The notes: generated by a model from the letters alone, not told the origin. DNA of 64,000 bases from Paramesorhizobium leguminum (GCF_003217235.1 NZ_QJTF01000015.1:1-64000), one strand, 5' to 3'. Numbered from the stretch's first letter, positions 25,825 to 35,956 are shown. A program made the numbers and translations.

Positions 25825-27351
25825 TCAGTTGACCTTGCGCCGCAGAGCCGTAGATTTGATATCGAGATAGTCATCGAGCGCAGCCGCCGTCTCCTTCGGT
25901 GCCACAAGCCCAAGCTTCGAGCGCCGCCAGAGGATATCCGCGGAAGTACGCGCCCATTCATAATCAACGAGGTAGTCGACTTCCGCCTGCGTGAGTCCGC
26001 CGCCGAAATCCCGTCCGAGATCGTTTAGCGCACGGGCCTCGCCCAGAATCATATCGACATGCGTGCCGTAGGCCCGCGCGAGCCGATGAGCCATATCCGC
26101 CGGAAGGAAGGGCTTGCGCTTAATGAGATCCGCTACGAAACGGTCGAAATCGCCGTCGGGCAGGTCGCCGCCGGGCAGCGGTACTTTCGCCGTCCAGGAG
26201 GGCTTCAGGCCGGGCAGCCAGGGCTCCAGCTTTTCCAGCGCATGTTCGGCGAGACGGCGGTAAGTGGTGATCTTGCCGCCGAAGATCGACATGACCGGCG
26301 GCTCACCGGACGACGCGTCGATATCCAGCACATAATCGCGCGTGACCACGGAAGCGTTGCTTGCCGCGTCGTCGTAAAGCGGCCTGACGCCCGCATAGGT
26401 CCACACCACATCGGCGGGCGTAATGCCGCGCTTGAAATAGTGGTTCACGCTCTCGCAGAGATAGGCGGTCTCATCCTTTGAAATTCCGACCGCGTGCGGC
26501 TCATCTTCATAGGGCACGTCGGTCGTGCCGATGAGCGTGAACTTTTCCCGGTAGGGAATGGCGAAAACAATGCGCCGGTCCGGATTCTGGAAGATATAGG
26601 CTTGCTCGCCTTCATAGAGACGCGGCACGACGATGTGGCTGCCCTTGACCAGCCGCACCGCCGCGCGGGAATGAATGCCAAGCTTCTCGCTCAGAAGCTC
26701 GCTCACCCAGGGGCCGGCGGCGTTGATGAGGATACGCGCCTTCACCGTCTCGCGCTTGCCCGAGGCGAGATCCTCTGTTGTCGCGACCCAGACATCATCC
26801 TCGCGATGCGCCTCGACAAAGCGTGTGCGCGTGCGAATTTGCGCGCCATTCTCCTCAGCCGCGATGGCATTGAAAACGACGAGGCGGCTGTCGTCCACCG
26901 CGCAGTCGGAATAGAGGAAGCCTTTGGTCAGGGCGTCGCGCAGCGGCATTCCGACGGGAGATGTCCGCAAGTTGACACCCTGCGAGCCGGGCAAGGTTTT
27001 AAGCCGCGCGAGATGGTCATACAGAAACAGCCCGATTCGGATCATCCAGGCGGGCCTCAGGCCCGGCTCGTGCGGCAGCACGAAGCGCAGCGGCCAGATG
27101 ATGTGCGGCGCGATGGCGAGCAAGCGCTCGCGCTCCATCAGCGCCTCGCGCACAAGACGGAATTCGTAATTTTCGAGATAGCGGATGCCGCCGTGGATAA
27201 GCTTGGTGCTGGCGGAAGAGGTGAATTCGGCCAGGTCGCCCTGTTCGGCGAGAAAGACGGAGAGTCCGCGTCCGGCAGCATCCCGGGCGATTCCCGCTCC
27301 ATTGATGCCGCCGCCGATTACCAGAAGATCGTATATGCCGCGATCAGCCAC
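25825..27351 (-). CDS. glpD: Aerobic glycerol-3-phosphate dehydrogenase
   Basis: 508 residues. The FAD-binding start reads YDLLVIGGGINGAGIARDAAGRGLSV, followed by the GlpD signature TSSASTKLIHGGIRYLE. The C-terminal DAO_C domain ends YDVADILWRRSKLGL-like (ARTSADILWRRSKLGL). It oxidises glycerol 3-phosphate to dihydroxyacetone phosphate at the inner membrane and feeds electrons to ubiquinone. First gene of the glp run. No glpR regulator lies in the window near it. Confidence 0.96.
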   Translation of the reverse strand: MADRGIYDLLVIGGGINGAGIARDAAGRGLSVFLAEQGDLAEFTSSASTKLIHGGIRYLENYEFRLVREALMERERLLAIAPHIIWPLRFVLPHEPGLRPAWMIRIGLFLYDHLARLKTLPGSQGVNLRTSPVGMPLRDALTKGFLYSDCAVDDSRLVVFNAIAAEENGAQIRTRTRFVEAHREDDVWVATTEDLASGKRETVKARILINAAGPWVSELLSEKLGIHSRAAVRLVKGSHIVVPRLYEGEQAYIFQNPDRRIVFAIPYREKFTLIGTTDVPYEDEPHAVGISKDETAYLCESVNHYFKRGITPADVVWTYAGVRPLYDDAASNASVVTRDYVLDIDASSGEPPVMSIFGGKITTYRRLAEHALEKLEPWLPGLKPSWTAKVPLPGGDLPDGDFDRFVADLIKRKPFLPADMAHRLARAYGTHVDMILGEARALNDLGRDFGGGLTQAEVDYLVDYEWARTSADILWRRSKLGLVAPKETAAALDDYLDIKSTALRRKVN

Positions 27352-27417
27352 CGCGCCTCACTCTACAATTCTTGTGCATGGGAGGATGGGACAGTTCCAC
27401 GGCTTTCGCAACCCCAA

Positions 27418-28650
27418 TTATTGTGCAGGAAGGGAGACGCGCCGCCGTTCATGCAGGCCAAGCGCGGCGAGCGCGAGAAGGCAGGCGGCGCTCACAGGGA
27501 TGACGATCCAGTTCAGCACGTCCCAGCCGAAGGCCGTCAGCATCTTGCCTGACATCAGCGAGGCGATGGCGACAGTCCCAAACAGCAGGAAATCGTGCAG
27601 CCCCTCGATCTTGCCCTTTTCGGAGCGGCGGTAGGTTTCCGTCACCATCGTTGTAGCGCCAATGAAACCGAAATTCCAGCCGACGCCCAGCAGGATGAGG
27701 GCGAGCCAGAAATTCCAAAGCTCGATCCCGGCGAGCGCGACACCGGCGCAGGCGAGAAGCAGGAGAAGACCGGCGGCAACGATTGCCTCCTTGCCGAAGC
27801 GGCTGATCAGGCGCCCGGTGAAGAAGCTCGGACCGAACATGGCGAGCACATGCCATTGGATGCCGAGCGTCGCCTCATCGGCGGAAAACCCGCAGCCGAC
27901 CATGGCGAGCGGCGCGCCTGTCATGACGAAGCTCATCAGCGCATAAGAGACGATGGCGCAGAAGAGCGCCACGAAAAAGCGCGGCTGCGAAATGATCGCG
28001 CCCAGCGGGCGGGCGGGGAGGTCATCGTCGTCCGCCGCCGTCGCGACGTGGCTTTGCAAGCGTAACAGCGAGAGAATACCGATGCCCAACACGCCGATAA
28101 CGCCAACTGCCAGGAAGGAACCCGCGAACATGACCGGCTCGAAGAGCGTACGCGTATAAATCACGGCGGTAGGGCCGATGATTGCAGCGAACACGCCGCC
28201 CGTCAGCACCCATGAGACAGCCTTGGGCTTGAAGGAGGATGGCGCATTGTCGGTTGCAGCGAAGCGATATTGCTGGACGAAGGCGCTACCCAGACCGATC
28301 ACCAAGAGCCCTGCCACGAACAGCCAGAAATCGCCCCGAAACAAGGCAAGCGCGGCGACGATGCCGCCAAGCGAGGTGACGCCCGCTCCAGCCATGAAGC
28401 CATAGCGCCGGCCGATCCGCCGCATGAGGGCCGCTGCGGGAAGCATCCCCAACGCCGTACCCAAGGCGAAACCGGTGACGGGCGCGGTCGCCAGCGATTT
28501 GTCGAGCCCCAGCAGATAATGCCCTGCAAGCCCGCCCATGGAAATCGCAATGGACGGAGCGCTGCCGACAATTGCCTGCGCCGCCGCCAGAATGAGGGCC
28601 GTTCGCTTGGCTTCGGTTTCGGCGGCAGGAATTAGTTGCGACAAGGACAT
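27418..28650 (-). CDS. MFS transporter, substrate unknown
   Basis: 410 residues, about twelve membrane segments in two halves, with the cytoplasmic loop RRIGRRYGFMAGAG after helix 2, a version of the MFS G-x-x-x-D/R-R-x-G-R/K-R motif. A long hydrophilic loop with DDDDLP lies between the halves. It lies upstream of glpD on the same strand, with a 66-base gap, but I cannot tell whether it shares its transcript. Substrate cannot be inferred; the lack of sugar-transporter motifs argues against a sugar-porter subfamily member. Confidence 0.82.
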   Translation of the reverse strand: MSLSQLIPAAETEAKRTALILAAAQAIVGSAPSIAISMGGLAGHYLLGLDKSLATAPVTGFALGTALGMLPAAALMRRIGRRYGFMAGAGVTSLGGIVAALALFRGDFWLFVAGLLVIGLGSAFVQQYRFAATDNAPSSFKPKAVSWVLTGGVFAAIIGPTAVIYTRTLFEPVMFAGSFLAVGVIGVLGIGILSLLRLQSHVATAADDDDLPARPLGAIISQPRFFVALFCAIVSYALMSFVMTGAPLAMVGCGFSADEATLGIQWHVLAMFGPSFFTGRLISRFGKEAIVAAGLLLLLACAGVALAGIELWNFWLALILLGVGWNFGFIGATTMVTETYRRSEKGKIEGLHDFLLFGTVAIASLMSGKMLTAFGWDVLNWIVIPVSAACLLALAALGLHERRRVSLPAQ

Positions 28651-28720
28651 GCGACGCGAAACTCCCAGAGTTCTGGAACAGTTGATCTGTAGCGGATTTT
28701 AGAAATTGCGCGACAGAAAC

Positions 28721-29209
28721 CTAGCTGCATTTTTCCAAAATCGCATCAACGACCTGGACGAGTGGTGCCGTGGCGTCGATCATGATTGCGTCCTTTGGAA
28801 CGTCTTCTTTCGTGGCATGTAATCGCGCAATGAATTCCCGTTCGCGTGCTCGCCCGCCAAACTCGCTTTCAGGTCTGGCGGCAAGACGGCGGTTCAATAT
28901 GTCCGGATCGATTTCAAGAACGAAAACCGCATCAAACAGATCAATGAAACGACCGAAATTCCTCGAGCCGCCGCAAAAGAACGATGCTGCATGACTTTGG
29001 TCGGCCACGAAGGCTCTCACCTTATCGACATCCCAAATATGATGCTCATGGGCGAAGCCATCCAAGGGCTCCCCGGTTTCGGGATCGCCCTGATAGGCCA
29101 GTTCTCTATCACCATGAATGGAGTGATAGCCACGCCGTTGCAGCTCATCGCAGACCGAAGTCTTGCCGGTTCCTGAAACGCCTTCGATTAGATAATTTCT
29201 GCCACCCAT
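28721..29209 (-). CDS. Small P-loop kinase-like ATPase
   Basis: 162 residues. The Walker A motif is EGVSGTGKTSVCDEL near residues 9-23. Further blocks HGDRELAYQGDP, FVLEIDPDILNRRLAARPE and DATAPLVQVVDAIL resemble the adenylate kinase/shikimate kinase-like AAA_33 or AAA_18 group, which phosphorylate small molecules or nucleosides. Substrate unknown. It stands alone, between the MFS transporter and a GNAT gene, with A+T richer sequence than the flanks. Confidence 0.75.
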   Translation of the reverse strand: MGGRNYLIEGVSGTGKTSVCDELQRRGYHSIHGDRELAYQGDPETGEPLDGFAHEHHIWDVDKVRAFVADQSHAASFFCGGSRNFGRFIDLFDAVFVLEIDPDILNRRLAARPESEFGGRAREREFIARLHATKEDVPKDAIMIDATAPLVQVVDAILEKCS

Positions 29210-29301
29210 TCGCTAAAACCCGTGACACGTTTTGCGGCTAAGGGCTGTGACGAAGCAAGCATACGGAGATTTTCGACAACAGCCCATATGATATCGTGCG
29301 G

Positions 29302-29751
29302 TCATGACCCGATCGTAAAGATGTTCAATCCGGATACATCTGTTTCGATCTGCTCGAAACCACGAGCGATATAGTATGGCGTGTTGTCGGGCGTCGCACA
29401 GAGATAGCAGAGTCCGTACCCTTGAAAAGCTGCCTCCCTACGGGCTGCCTCTATTAATTTCGCTGCAATACCCTGTCGCCTGGATTCCGGTTCAACCCAT
29501 AGAGCGGCGATCCATGGTGTGTATTGCTGTCGATCATCAAGGTCGTTTTCGATCAACAAAACTGAACCGAGATATTCGCCTTGGTCATGCGCTATAAGAG
29601 CGACAGGAACTTCGTTGCCTGCAATCATTGGCTCCAAGTGAGCACGATACTCTGTCAAAGACACTTCTGTCTCTGTCCACCATGCATTCCAACAACGATC
29701 AGCAATGATATCCGCCATATCAGGATAGCTGCGGAGGTTGGAAATTTCCAT
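29302..29751 (-). CDS. GNAT-family N-acetyltransferase
   Basis: 149 residues. The acetyl-CoA site is clear: IAALWVEPESRRQGIAAKLIEAARREA has the V-x-P-x-x-R-x-x-G-I-A/G motif A, followed by LCYLCATPDNTPYYIARGFEQI, the motif B end (YxxxGF). The N-terminal half is the usual substrate side. Substrate unknown. It lies in the same A+T-richer accessory patch (28.7-30 kb) as the P-loop gene. Confidence 0.85.
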   Translation of the reverse strand: MEISNLRSYPDMADIIADRCWNAWWTETEVSLTEYRAHLEPMIAGNEVPVALIAHDQGEYLGSVLLIENDLDDRQQYTPWIAALWVEPESRRQGIAAKLIEAARREAAFQGYGLCYLCATPDNTPYYIARGFEQIETDVSGLNIFTIGS

Positions 29752-29867
29752 TAAGTAGCCTCGGCGAACATTAACTGGGGTTTTCTACAACATAACCACT
29801 CAACGGGTCTGGGCAAGCGCAATACGGGCCGTACATGCTATTGGCAATGTTTGTTTGCTTGTGGCGC

Positions 29868-29944
29868 AAAGGCGCCCCCTCTCTTGCGATTTCTAACACT
29901 TAGCTTCGCTAAGATGTTGAAATCGCAAGAGAGGGGGCGCTTTC
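29868..29944. repeat. Long perfect hairpin (about 75 bases)
   Basis: GCGCCCCCTCTCTTGCGATTTC... (29872-29893) pairs over 22 bases without mismatch with GAAATCGCAAGAGAGGGGGC (29919-29940). Inside, AACA-TTAGC and GCTAA-TGTT continue the stem around TTC. Flanking AAA/TTT on both sides make it a possible two-way terminator between nusB and the GNAT gene; it may equally be a small palindromic repeat. Confidence 0.75.
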
Positions 29945-29990
29945 TGTCAGCGTCCTTACTCGGAAACAAGGGTAACAGAGTGCCTCCTAG

Positions 29991-30494
29991 TTAACCACCC
30001 TTCACACCACGGCTTTCGCCGCGAATCTTGTACGCCAGACGGTCCAGGACGGCGTTGGCAAGCTTTGGCTCGTCATCGGTATAGAAAGCCTTGGCGATAT
30101 CAACATATTCCGAGACGATGACCGCGGTTGGAACGTCCTTGCGGTCCTTCAGTTCCCACGCGCCGGCGCGCAGGATGGCGCGGAGGGTTGAGTCGAGGCG
30201 CGATAGCGGCCAGTCCTCGGTCAGCGCCTCGCGGATCATCGGATCGAGCTTCAGCTGGTCGGTGACGACACCGGCGAGGATGGCGCGGAACCATTGCGGG
30301 TCGGCATCGAGATATTGCGCGCCGTCCACTTCCTTGCCCAGCCGGTGGGCCTCGTATTCCGCGACGACCTCAAGCACGCCGGTGCCGGCGACATCCATCT
30401 GGTAGAGCGCCTGCACGGCAGCAAGCCTTGCGACGCCGCGCTTGTTGGCGATGCGGGGGGCAGCGGTGGGGCGGCCTTCAGCAGGAGAAGCCAT
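29991..30494 (-). CDS. nusB: Transcription antitermination factor NusB
   Basis: 167 residues. The NusB helical domain is clear: [20 protein letters not shown] near the start and [35 protein letters not shown] near the end (P-x-x-V-x-x-x-E-Y-V-x-x-A). NusB with NusE/S10 binds boxA RNA in rRNA antitermination. The frame can start at TTG 30509; ATG 30494 has GGAG nine bases upstream and is preferred. It follows ribH by four bases, the widespread ribH-nusB pair. Confidence 0.94.
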   Translation of the reverse strand: MASPAEGRPTAAPRIANKRGVARLAAVQALYQMDVAGTGVLEVVAEYEAHRLGKEVDGAQYLDADPQWFRAILAGVVTDQLKLDPMIREALTEDWPLSRLDSTLRAILRAGAWELKDRKDVPTAVIVSEYVDIAKAFYTDDEPKLANAVLDRLAYKIRGESRGVKGG

Positions 30495-30498
30495 CGCG

Positions 30499-30948
30499 TC
30501 AGGCTCCAAGTTTCTTGCGCAGTTCGATCATGGTGAGCGCGGCGCGGGCAGCGCCTCCCCCCTTGTCACCCTCCCCGTGGCGGGCGCGAACCCAAGCCTG
30601 CTCGTCGTTTTCCACGGTCAGGATGCCGTTGCCGATGGCAAGGCCTTCCTCGACGGCGAGATCCATCAGCGCGCGGGCCGACTCATTGGCGACGATTTCG
30701 AAATGGTAGGTTTCGCCCCTGATGACGCAGCCGAGCGCGACATAGCCGTCATAATCGGATTCGCCGTCGAGCGCGAAGGAAACGGCAGCGGGGATTTCCA
30801 GCGCGCCGGGAACCGTCACCACATCGTAGGTTGCGTCCGCCTCGTCGAGCGCCAGCTTGGCGCCGTTCAAAAGCGCGTCGGCCAGATCATCGTAAAACCG
30901 GGCTTCGACAATAAGCAAATGCGGCGCGCGCGCCTTCGTGTTGGACAT
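30499..30948 (-). CDS. ribH: 6,7-dimethyl-8-ribityllumazine synthase
   Basis: 149 residues. Lumazine synthase blocks: [38 protein letters not shown] and [17 protein letters not shown]. It condenses the ribityl-uracil with dihydroxybutanone phosphate in the penultimate riboflavin step and usually forms an icosahedral or pentameric shell. ATG 30948 has GGAG six bases upstream; ATG 30960 is the alternative. It lies between ribE and nusB. Brucella carries two lumazine synthases; this one in the rib operon corresponds to RibH1. Confidence 0.95.
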   Translation of the reverse strand: MSNTKARAPHLLIVEARFYDDLADALLNGAKLALDEADATYDVVTVPGALEIPAAVSFALDGESDYDGYVALGCVIRGETYHFEIVANESARALMDLAVEEGLAIGNGILTVENDEQAWVRARHGEGDKGGGAARAALTMIELRKKLGA

Positions 30949-31031
30949 AGGATGCTCCATGACGGGTTTGCGCCAGTGATGTGGTCGCTAGAATTGGGGG
31001 CGGAAATCAGGGGCCGCCGTATGCAATGGCT

Positions 31032-31646
31032 CTAGGCCGATTTCGGATATTGCGCAAGCCGCGCGGCGTAGCGCGCGAGTTGATCGATCTCGATGTTCAC
31101 CTTGTCCCCTGCCTTGCGTTCTCCCCATGTGGTGACATGGAGCGAGTGGCGGATCAGCAGCACATCGAATTCGTTATCCTCGACGCCGTTGACCGTCAGC
31201 GAAGTGCCGTCGAGCGCGACCGAGCCTTTTTGCGCTATGAAGGGGGCAAGGGCTTCCGGCGCGCGCAGGCGGAAGCGGACGGCGTCGCCTTCCTCGGTAC
31301 GCTCGATGATTTCGGCCTCGCCATCGACATGGCCGGAAACGAGGTGACCTCCCATCTCATCGCCCAGCTTCAGCGAGCGTTCGAGATTGATGCGCGTTCC
31401 GGATTTCCATGTGCCGAGCGTCGTCAGGCGAAGCGCCTCTTCCCACGCCTCGACCTCGAACCAACGGGCATTGGAGCCTTTTTCCGGCAGCGCCGTGACG
31501 GTGAGGCATACACCGGCGCAGGCGATGGAGGCGCCGAGCGCGATCGTATCGGGGTCGTAGTCCGTCTCGATGCGCAACAGGATGCCCTCGTTCAGCGGCT
31601 TGATCCGATCGACTTTGCCGACATCCGTAACGATACCTGTGAACAT
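31032..31646 (-). CDS. ribE: Riboflavin synthase alpha chain
   Basis: 204 residues starting MFTGIVTDVGKV, the invariant riboflavin synthase N-terminus. Two lumazine-binding domains follow, each with a signature: SIACAGVCLTVTAL (first) and GSVALDGTSLTVNGV (second), and GHLVSGHVDGEAEI and a second VTTWGERKAGDKVNIEID. It dismutates two lumazines to riboflavin. The ATG abuts the ribD stop codon with no gap. Confidence 0.96.
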   Translation of the reverse strand: MFTGIVTDVGKVDRIKPLNEGILLRIETDYDPDTIALGASIACAGVCLTVTALPEKGSNARWFEVEAWEEALRLTTLGTWKSGTRINLERSLKLGDEMGGHLVSGHVDGEAEIIERTEEGDAVRFRLRAPEALAPFIAQKGSVALDGTSLTVNGVEDNEFDVLLIRHSLHVTTWGERKAGDKVNIEIDQLARYAARLAQYPKSA

Positions 31647-32774
31647 TCAGGGCTTCCTCGTGAATTCGGTGAAACGGTCCGCGCCGAAGCGCGCCTCGCG
31701 GGAGGGTGTGAAACTATCGGCGATATGGGACTGAAGGCCGGGCACGGCAACCCCATTTTCTCTGCCAATTTCCACCTCGCCTTCGAAAAGCGCGATGCGG
31801 TCCACCAGCCCCTCGCTCAGGAACTGGCCGGCGACATCGGCGCCGCCTTCGACCAGCACGGTAGCAATGCCCAGCGCCGCCAGATCTTCTAAAAGTTCGG
31901 GCAGGGCTATGCGGCCATCGATGCTCTCGGTTGCAAGAATCCGGCAGCCGGCGTCGATCATCGCCTGTCTTTTCTGCGGGTCGGCATCGGCGCTACAGGC
32001 GATCCAGAGGGGAACGGCGGATGCGGAAAGCACCAGCGCAGAGGAAAGCGGGAGCCTGAGGTCGCTGTCGAGCACGATGCGGACGGGCGAACGCTGCTCC
32101 AGCCCGGGCAGGCGGCAGGTGAGTGTCGGATCGTCGGCAAGCGCGGTGCCTATGCCGATGAGGATGGCATCGCTTTGCGCCCGCATCAGATGGGTTTGTG
32201 CCCGCGAAACCGGGCCTGTTATGGCAAGCTGCCCCTCACCTTTCCGGCCAATCATGCCATCGGCGGAGAGGGCGAGCTTCAGCGTTACTTCGGGACGTTT
32301 GGCGGACGAGCGCATCAAATAACCGGCCATCAGGTCGGCGGCGCTTTCCGCCAGTATCCCCTCGATGACCTCGATGCCGCCTTCGCGCAAGATGGCGTAT
32401 CCCCTCCCCGAAACGCGGGCGTCCGGGTCGGTCGCGCCGGCTACAACGCGCTTGACCCCGGCGGCGACCAGCGCCTCGGCGCAGGGCGGGGTGCGGCCAT
32501 GATGGGCGCATGGTTCGAGCGTCACATAGGCGGTGGCCCCCCTCGCCTTCTCCCCCGCCTCGGCGAGGGCTATGGTCTCGGCATGGGGCCTCCCCCCCAC
32601 CGCAGTGACGCCCCTACCCACGATAACAGGACCCCTACCATCGTCGCGGACGATCAAGGTCGCGACCGAAGGGTTGGTGCCGGTCAATCCCAGATGCCGG
32701 CGGGAATAGCGGATGGCGGCGGCCATGAACCGTAGATCGGCTTTGCCGGCTTTCGAGGAAGGAGCGTCCGCCAT
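31647..32774 (-). CDS. ribD: Riboflavin biosynthesis deaminase/reductase RibD
   Basis: 375 residues, bifunctional. The N-terminal cytidine-deaminase-type zinc site is PHAETIALAEAG and VTLEPCAHHGRTPPCAEALV. The C-terminal RibD reductase half has RPEVTLKLALSADGMIGR, and VLVEGGADVAGQFLSEGLVD near the end. It carries out deamination and then NADPH reduction of the pyrimidine. It starts 3 bases after the nrdR stop and ends against ribE. Confidence 0.96.
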   Translation of the reverse strand: MADAPSSKAGKADLRFMAAAIRYSRRHLGLTGTNPSVATLIVRDDGRGPVIVGRGVTAVGGRPHAETIALAEAGEKARGATAYVTLEPCAHHGRTPPCAEALVAAGVKRVVAGATDPDARVSGRGYAILREGGIEVIEGILAESAADLMAGYLMRSSAKRPEVTLKLALSADGMIGRKGEGQLAITGPVSRAQTHLMRAQSDAILIGIGTALADDPTLTCRLPGLEQRSPVRIVLDSDLRLPLSSALVLSASAVPLWIACSADADPQKRQAMIDAGCRILATESIDGRIALPELLEDLAALGIATVLVEGGADVAGQFLSEGLVDRIALFEGEVEIGRENGVAVPGLQSHIADSFTPSREARFGADRFTEFTRKP

Positions 32775-32777
32775 CGC

Positions 32778-33263
32778 TCACTCCTCCACGAAATCGCTGT
32801 CGGGAAGCTTGTCCTTGGCGGTCAGTTCATCGATGACATTGTGGAAATCACGCGCCTGTCTGAAATTGCGGTAAACGGAAGCGAAGCGGATATAGGCGAT
32901 GTCGTCGATGCCTTTCAGCGCATCCATGACGAGACGGCCTATCTCCTCGGATTCCACCTCCGCCTCGCCGGAACTTTCCAGCTGCCGGACGATGCCGGAA
33001 ATGGCGCGCTCGATGCGCTCCCGGTCGACCTCGCGCTTGCGCAACGCCACTTCGACCGAGCGCATCAGCTTGTCACGGTCGAAGGGAACGCGGCGGCCGC
33101 TCTTCTTGACGACCAGCAGCTCGCGCAACTGCACGCGCTCGAATGTGGTGAACCGTCCGCCGCAGACCGAGCAGACCCTGCGCCTGCGGATCACCGCCCC
33201 ATCTTCCGCAGGGCGGGAATCCTTCACTTGTGTGTCTTCAGACTGGCAATAAGGGCAACGCAT
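32778..33263 (-). CDS. nrdR: Transcriptional repressor NrdR
   Basis: 161 residues. The zinc ribbon has [15 protein letters not shown] and [13 protein letters not shown]; the ATP-cone domain follows ([27 protein letters not shown]). NrdR binds ATP or dATP and represses ribonucleotide reductase genes through NrdR boxes. Here it heads the ribDE genes, a frequent arrangement. No nrd genes are in the window. Confidence 0.96.
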   Translation of the reverse strand: MRCPYCQSEDTQVKDSRPAEDGAVIRRRRVCSVCGGRFTTFERVQLRELLVVKKSGRRVPFDRDKLMRSVEVALRKREVDRERIERAISGIVRQLESSGEAEVESEEIGRLVMDALKGIDDIAYIRFASVYRNFRQARDFHNVIDELTAKDKLPDSDFVEE

Positions 33264-33352
33264 GAACTTCTTTCGCCGTGATTCCTTGCATTAGACTACG
33301 GCATAAGAACTTCACAATGAACCACGCAATTGCCGCATACACCGATGCGTGA

Positions 33353-34672
33353 TCAGCCCAGATACGGATAGAGCGGGAAGCGGTTGGTGAGCGTGATGAC
33401 CTTATCCTTCACCGCCTGTTCCACCGCCGCATTGCCCTCATCGGAATTGGCGACTTTCAGCCCGTCGAGCACTTCCGAAATCAGATTACCGATCTCGCGG
33501 AACTCCGCCGCCCCGAAGCCGCGCGTCGTGCCGGCGGGCGTACCCAAGCGTACGCCTGAGGTGACGAAGGGCTTTTCAGGGTCGAAGGGAATGCCGTTCT
33601 TGTTGCAGGTAATGTTGGCGCGGCCAAGCGCGGCTTCCGCCCGCTTGCCGGTGGCGTTCTTGGGGCGCAGATCGACCAGCATCAGATGATTGTCGGTGCC
33701 GCCGGAGACGATGTTGAGGCCGTTTTCCTTCAGCACATCAGCCAATGCGCGGGCGTTTTCCACGACATTGCGGGCATAGGTCTTGAATTCAGGCTTGAGC
33801 GCCTCGCCGAAAGCCACCGCCTTGGCGGCGATGACATGCATCAGCGGGCCGCCCTGCAGGCCGGGGAAGACAGCCGAATTGATCTTCTTGGCGATCTCGG
33901 CATCGTTGGTCAGGATCATGCCGCCGCGCGGGCCGCGAAGCGACTTGTGCGTGGTGGTCGTGCAAACATGAGCATGCGGAACCGGCGAAGGATGGACGCC
34001 ACCCGCAACGAGCCCGGCGATATGGGCCATATCGACCATGAGATAGGCGCCGATCTCATCCGCGATCTGGCGGAAGCGCTGCCAATCCCAGAAGCGGGAA
34101 TAGGCGGTGCCCCCGGCGATGATGAGCTTGGGCTTGTGCTCACGGGCGAGGCGCTCGATCTCCTCCATGTCGAGGAGGTTGTCGTCCCGGCGCACGCCAT
34201 AGGAGACGACGTTGAACCATTTGCCCGACATGTTGACGGGCGAGCCATGCGTCAGGTGGCCGCCGGAGTTCAAGTCGAGGCCCATGAAGGTATCGCCGGG
34301 GTTAAGCAGCGCCAGGAACACGGCCTGGTTCATCTGGCTGCCGGAATTCGGCTGCACGTTGACGAATTCCGCGCCGAACAGCTTCTTGGCGCGCTCGATG
34401 GCCAGTTCCTCGGCAACATCCACAAACTGGCAGCCGCCATAATAGCGCTTGCCCGGATAGCCCTCGGCATATTTGTTGGTCATGACAGACCCTTGCGCCT
34501 CCATGACGGCGCGGGAGACGATGTTCTCCGAGGCGATCAGCTCGATCTCATGGCGCTGGCGGCCAAGCTCGTTGCGGATCGCGCCGAACAGCTCGGCATC
34601 GGTCTCTTCGAGGGGGGCGTTGAAGAAGGTTTCCGAAAAATCTCGCGCTGAAGCGGGGTTGGCCTGCGACAT
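33353..34672 (-). CDS. glyA: Serine hydroxymethyltransferase
   Basis: 439 residues. It interconverts serine and glycine with tetrahydrofolate as one-carbon carrier, using PLP. The PLP lysine is in [19 protein letters not shown], the substrate-binding block is [14 protein letters not shown] and [14 protein letters not shown] gives the PLP aspartate. The frame opens at 34852, but ATG 34672 ([12 protein letters not shown]) has GGAGGGAT upstream. It precedes nrdR by about 90 bases, likely the same transcript or a nearby promoter. Confidence 0.97.
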   Translation of the reverse strand: MSQANPASARDFSETFFNAPLEETDAELFGAIRNELGRQRHEIELIASENIVSRAVMEAQGSVMTNKYAEGYPGKRYYGGCQFVDVAEELAIERAKKLFGAEFVNVQPNSGSQMNQAVFLALLNPGDTFMGLDLNSGGHLTHGSPVNMSGKWFNVVSYGVRRDDNLLDMEEIERLAREHKPKLIIAGGTAYSRFWDWQRFRQIADEIGAYLMVDMAHIAGLVAGGVHPSPVPHAHVCTTTTHKSLRGPRGGMILTNDAEIAKKINSAVFPGLQGGPLMHVIAAKAVAFGEALKPEFKTYARNVVENARALADVLKENGLNIVSGGTDNHLMLVDLRPKNATGKRAEAALGRANITCNKNGIPFDPEKPFVTSGVRLGTPAGTTRGFGAAEFREIGNLISEVLDGLKVANSDEGNAAVEQAVKDKVITLTNRFPLYPYLG

Positions 34673-34803
34673 GGTGGTATCCCTCCGGGTTTCCGGGCAA
34701 AGGTCAATGTGATGACCGCGCATTATCACATTCAGGGCGTGGAGGCCAATGGCCGGGGCGCGAAAAGCAGTGGTTGGAAACCGACGGGTTGGCCGTTGTC
34801 CCG

Positions 34804-35772
34804 TTAAAACCCCGTTGTTTTCATATAACGAAGAGAATGCTTGCCGGCGCATACCTGCAATAAGCCGACGACGCCGCCAAGGGCCGCGGCGGAAGAGACG
34901 AGCCCCGCCGCGCCGCGGAAAGGGATCGCGCAGGCCGTCCCCAGGAACTTGAAAAACCGCCCAAGGATTTTCAATGGCAGCTTGCTGAGGGCTTTTTTCG
35001 GATTCTGTCGATATTGGGCTGTAAACTGCGTGATATTATGATCGCGGTTGCGGTGGAAATGATAGGAAAGCGTCAAGCGGCAAGGCGGAACCGTTTCGTA
35101 GACAATCGCATTGCAGGCCCAGCCGGTTCTGGCGCCCAGGCTTTTTGCCCTTGCCCACAGATCCCAGTCTTCGCCTCCGGTGAGGTTGAATTGCGGATCG
35201 AACCGCAAGCCCGTTTCGCGGAAGAAATCCAGCCGCCCCATCCAGCTTCCCGTCGCCACCTTGATCGTCTCGCTCAAACCGGCATCGCATTTCGCCTTGC
35301 ATTTGCGTTCCGATTTCAAGCCGTTTTGTCTGATGCCAGCCCATACGAGCTTTTGCATCAAGGTGAGTTTCCGGTCAAAAGGCGTTGGCCGCACTGGGGA
35401 GCCGACGATGTCGAGATCAAGCCTGTCACGCTCCGCCAAAAGGTTCATGAGCCAGTCCGGCGAGACATATTCATCATCATCGACAAAAACGAGAAGATCA
35501 TAGCCTCGCTCGATTGCGTGGTTCAGCGCATGGTTCCTGGCTGCCGCAATTCCTACCACGCTTTCGTTCCGGTAGTCGATTTCAGTGCCGGGCATACGGG
35601 AGCGAAAGCGCTCGATGGATTCGCCGAGAGTCTGCACGTCGTTGTTTTCAACGACCAGAAAAGAAACCCGCTCTCCCTGTGGCCGCTCCATGGCGGCAAG
35701 TGAAGAAAACAGATTGCATAACATCTTGGGCCTGTTCCGCGTAATCACGGAAACACAAATACGACGCTTCAT
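34804..35772 (-). CDS. Glycosyltransferase family 2
   Basis: 322 residues. The GT-A fold starts [21 protein letters not shown], with the DXD-type motif [14 protein letters not shown] and a late [15 protein letters not shown] (the ED-acceptor region). A hydrophobic C-terminal stretch (about 270-310, [21 protein letters not shown]) may tether it to the membrane. It should add a sugar to an envelope glycan; donor and acceptor are unknown. It is far from the main polysaccharide locus and lies downstream of the L,D-transpeptidase on the same strand. Confidence 0.85.
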   Translation of the reverse strand: MKRRICVSVITRNRPKMLCNLFSSLAAMERPQGERVSFLVVENNDVQTLGESIERFRSRMPGTEIDYRNESVVGIAAARNHALNHAIERGYDLLVFVDDDEYVSPDWLMNLLAERDRLDLDIVGSPVRPTPFDRKLTLMQKLVWAGIRQNGLKSERKCKAKCDAGLSETIKVATGSWMGRLDFFRETGLRFDPQFNLTGGEDWDLWARAKSLGARTGWACNAIVYETVPPCRLTLSYHFHRNRDHNITQFTAQYRQNPKKALSKLPLKILGRFFKFLGTACAIPFRGAAGLVSSAAALGGVVGLLQVCAGKHSLRYMKTTGF

Positions 35773-35885
35773 CAGCGAGCGTTTAATATACGCAAGTAAT
35801 AAAGTCAGATCACCAATTCGCGAGCATCTAAACTAGTATTAAATTTGTATGTATACCTGCTCCTGCAAAAGGCAGAACCTAAAAC

Positions 35886-35916
35886 AAGGGCCGCCATATG
35901 GCGGCCCTTGGATTCT
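35886..35916 (-). terminator. Hairpin terminator after the L,D-transpeptidase gene
   Basis: AAGGGCCGCCAT / ATGGCGGCCCTT is a perfect 12-bp palindrome (35886-35909). On the - strand it is followed by GTTTTAGG, on the + strand by GGATTCTTTTT. It separates the transpeptidase from the GT2 gene, so these two are probably not cotranscribed. Confidence 0.7.
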
Positions 35917-35956
35917 TTTTCGGTGCAGATCAACGATCGCAGCTGGCTCCCGGACT

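Noticed and set aside
33264-33352. Riboswitch upstream of the nrdR-rib genes
   Set aside because: The gap of 89 bases shows no FMN-riboswitch-like conserved blocks.
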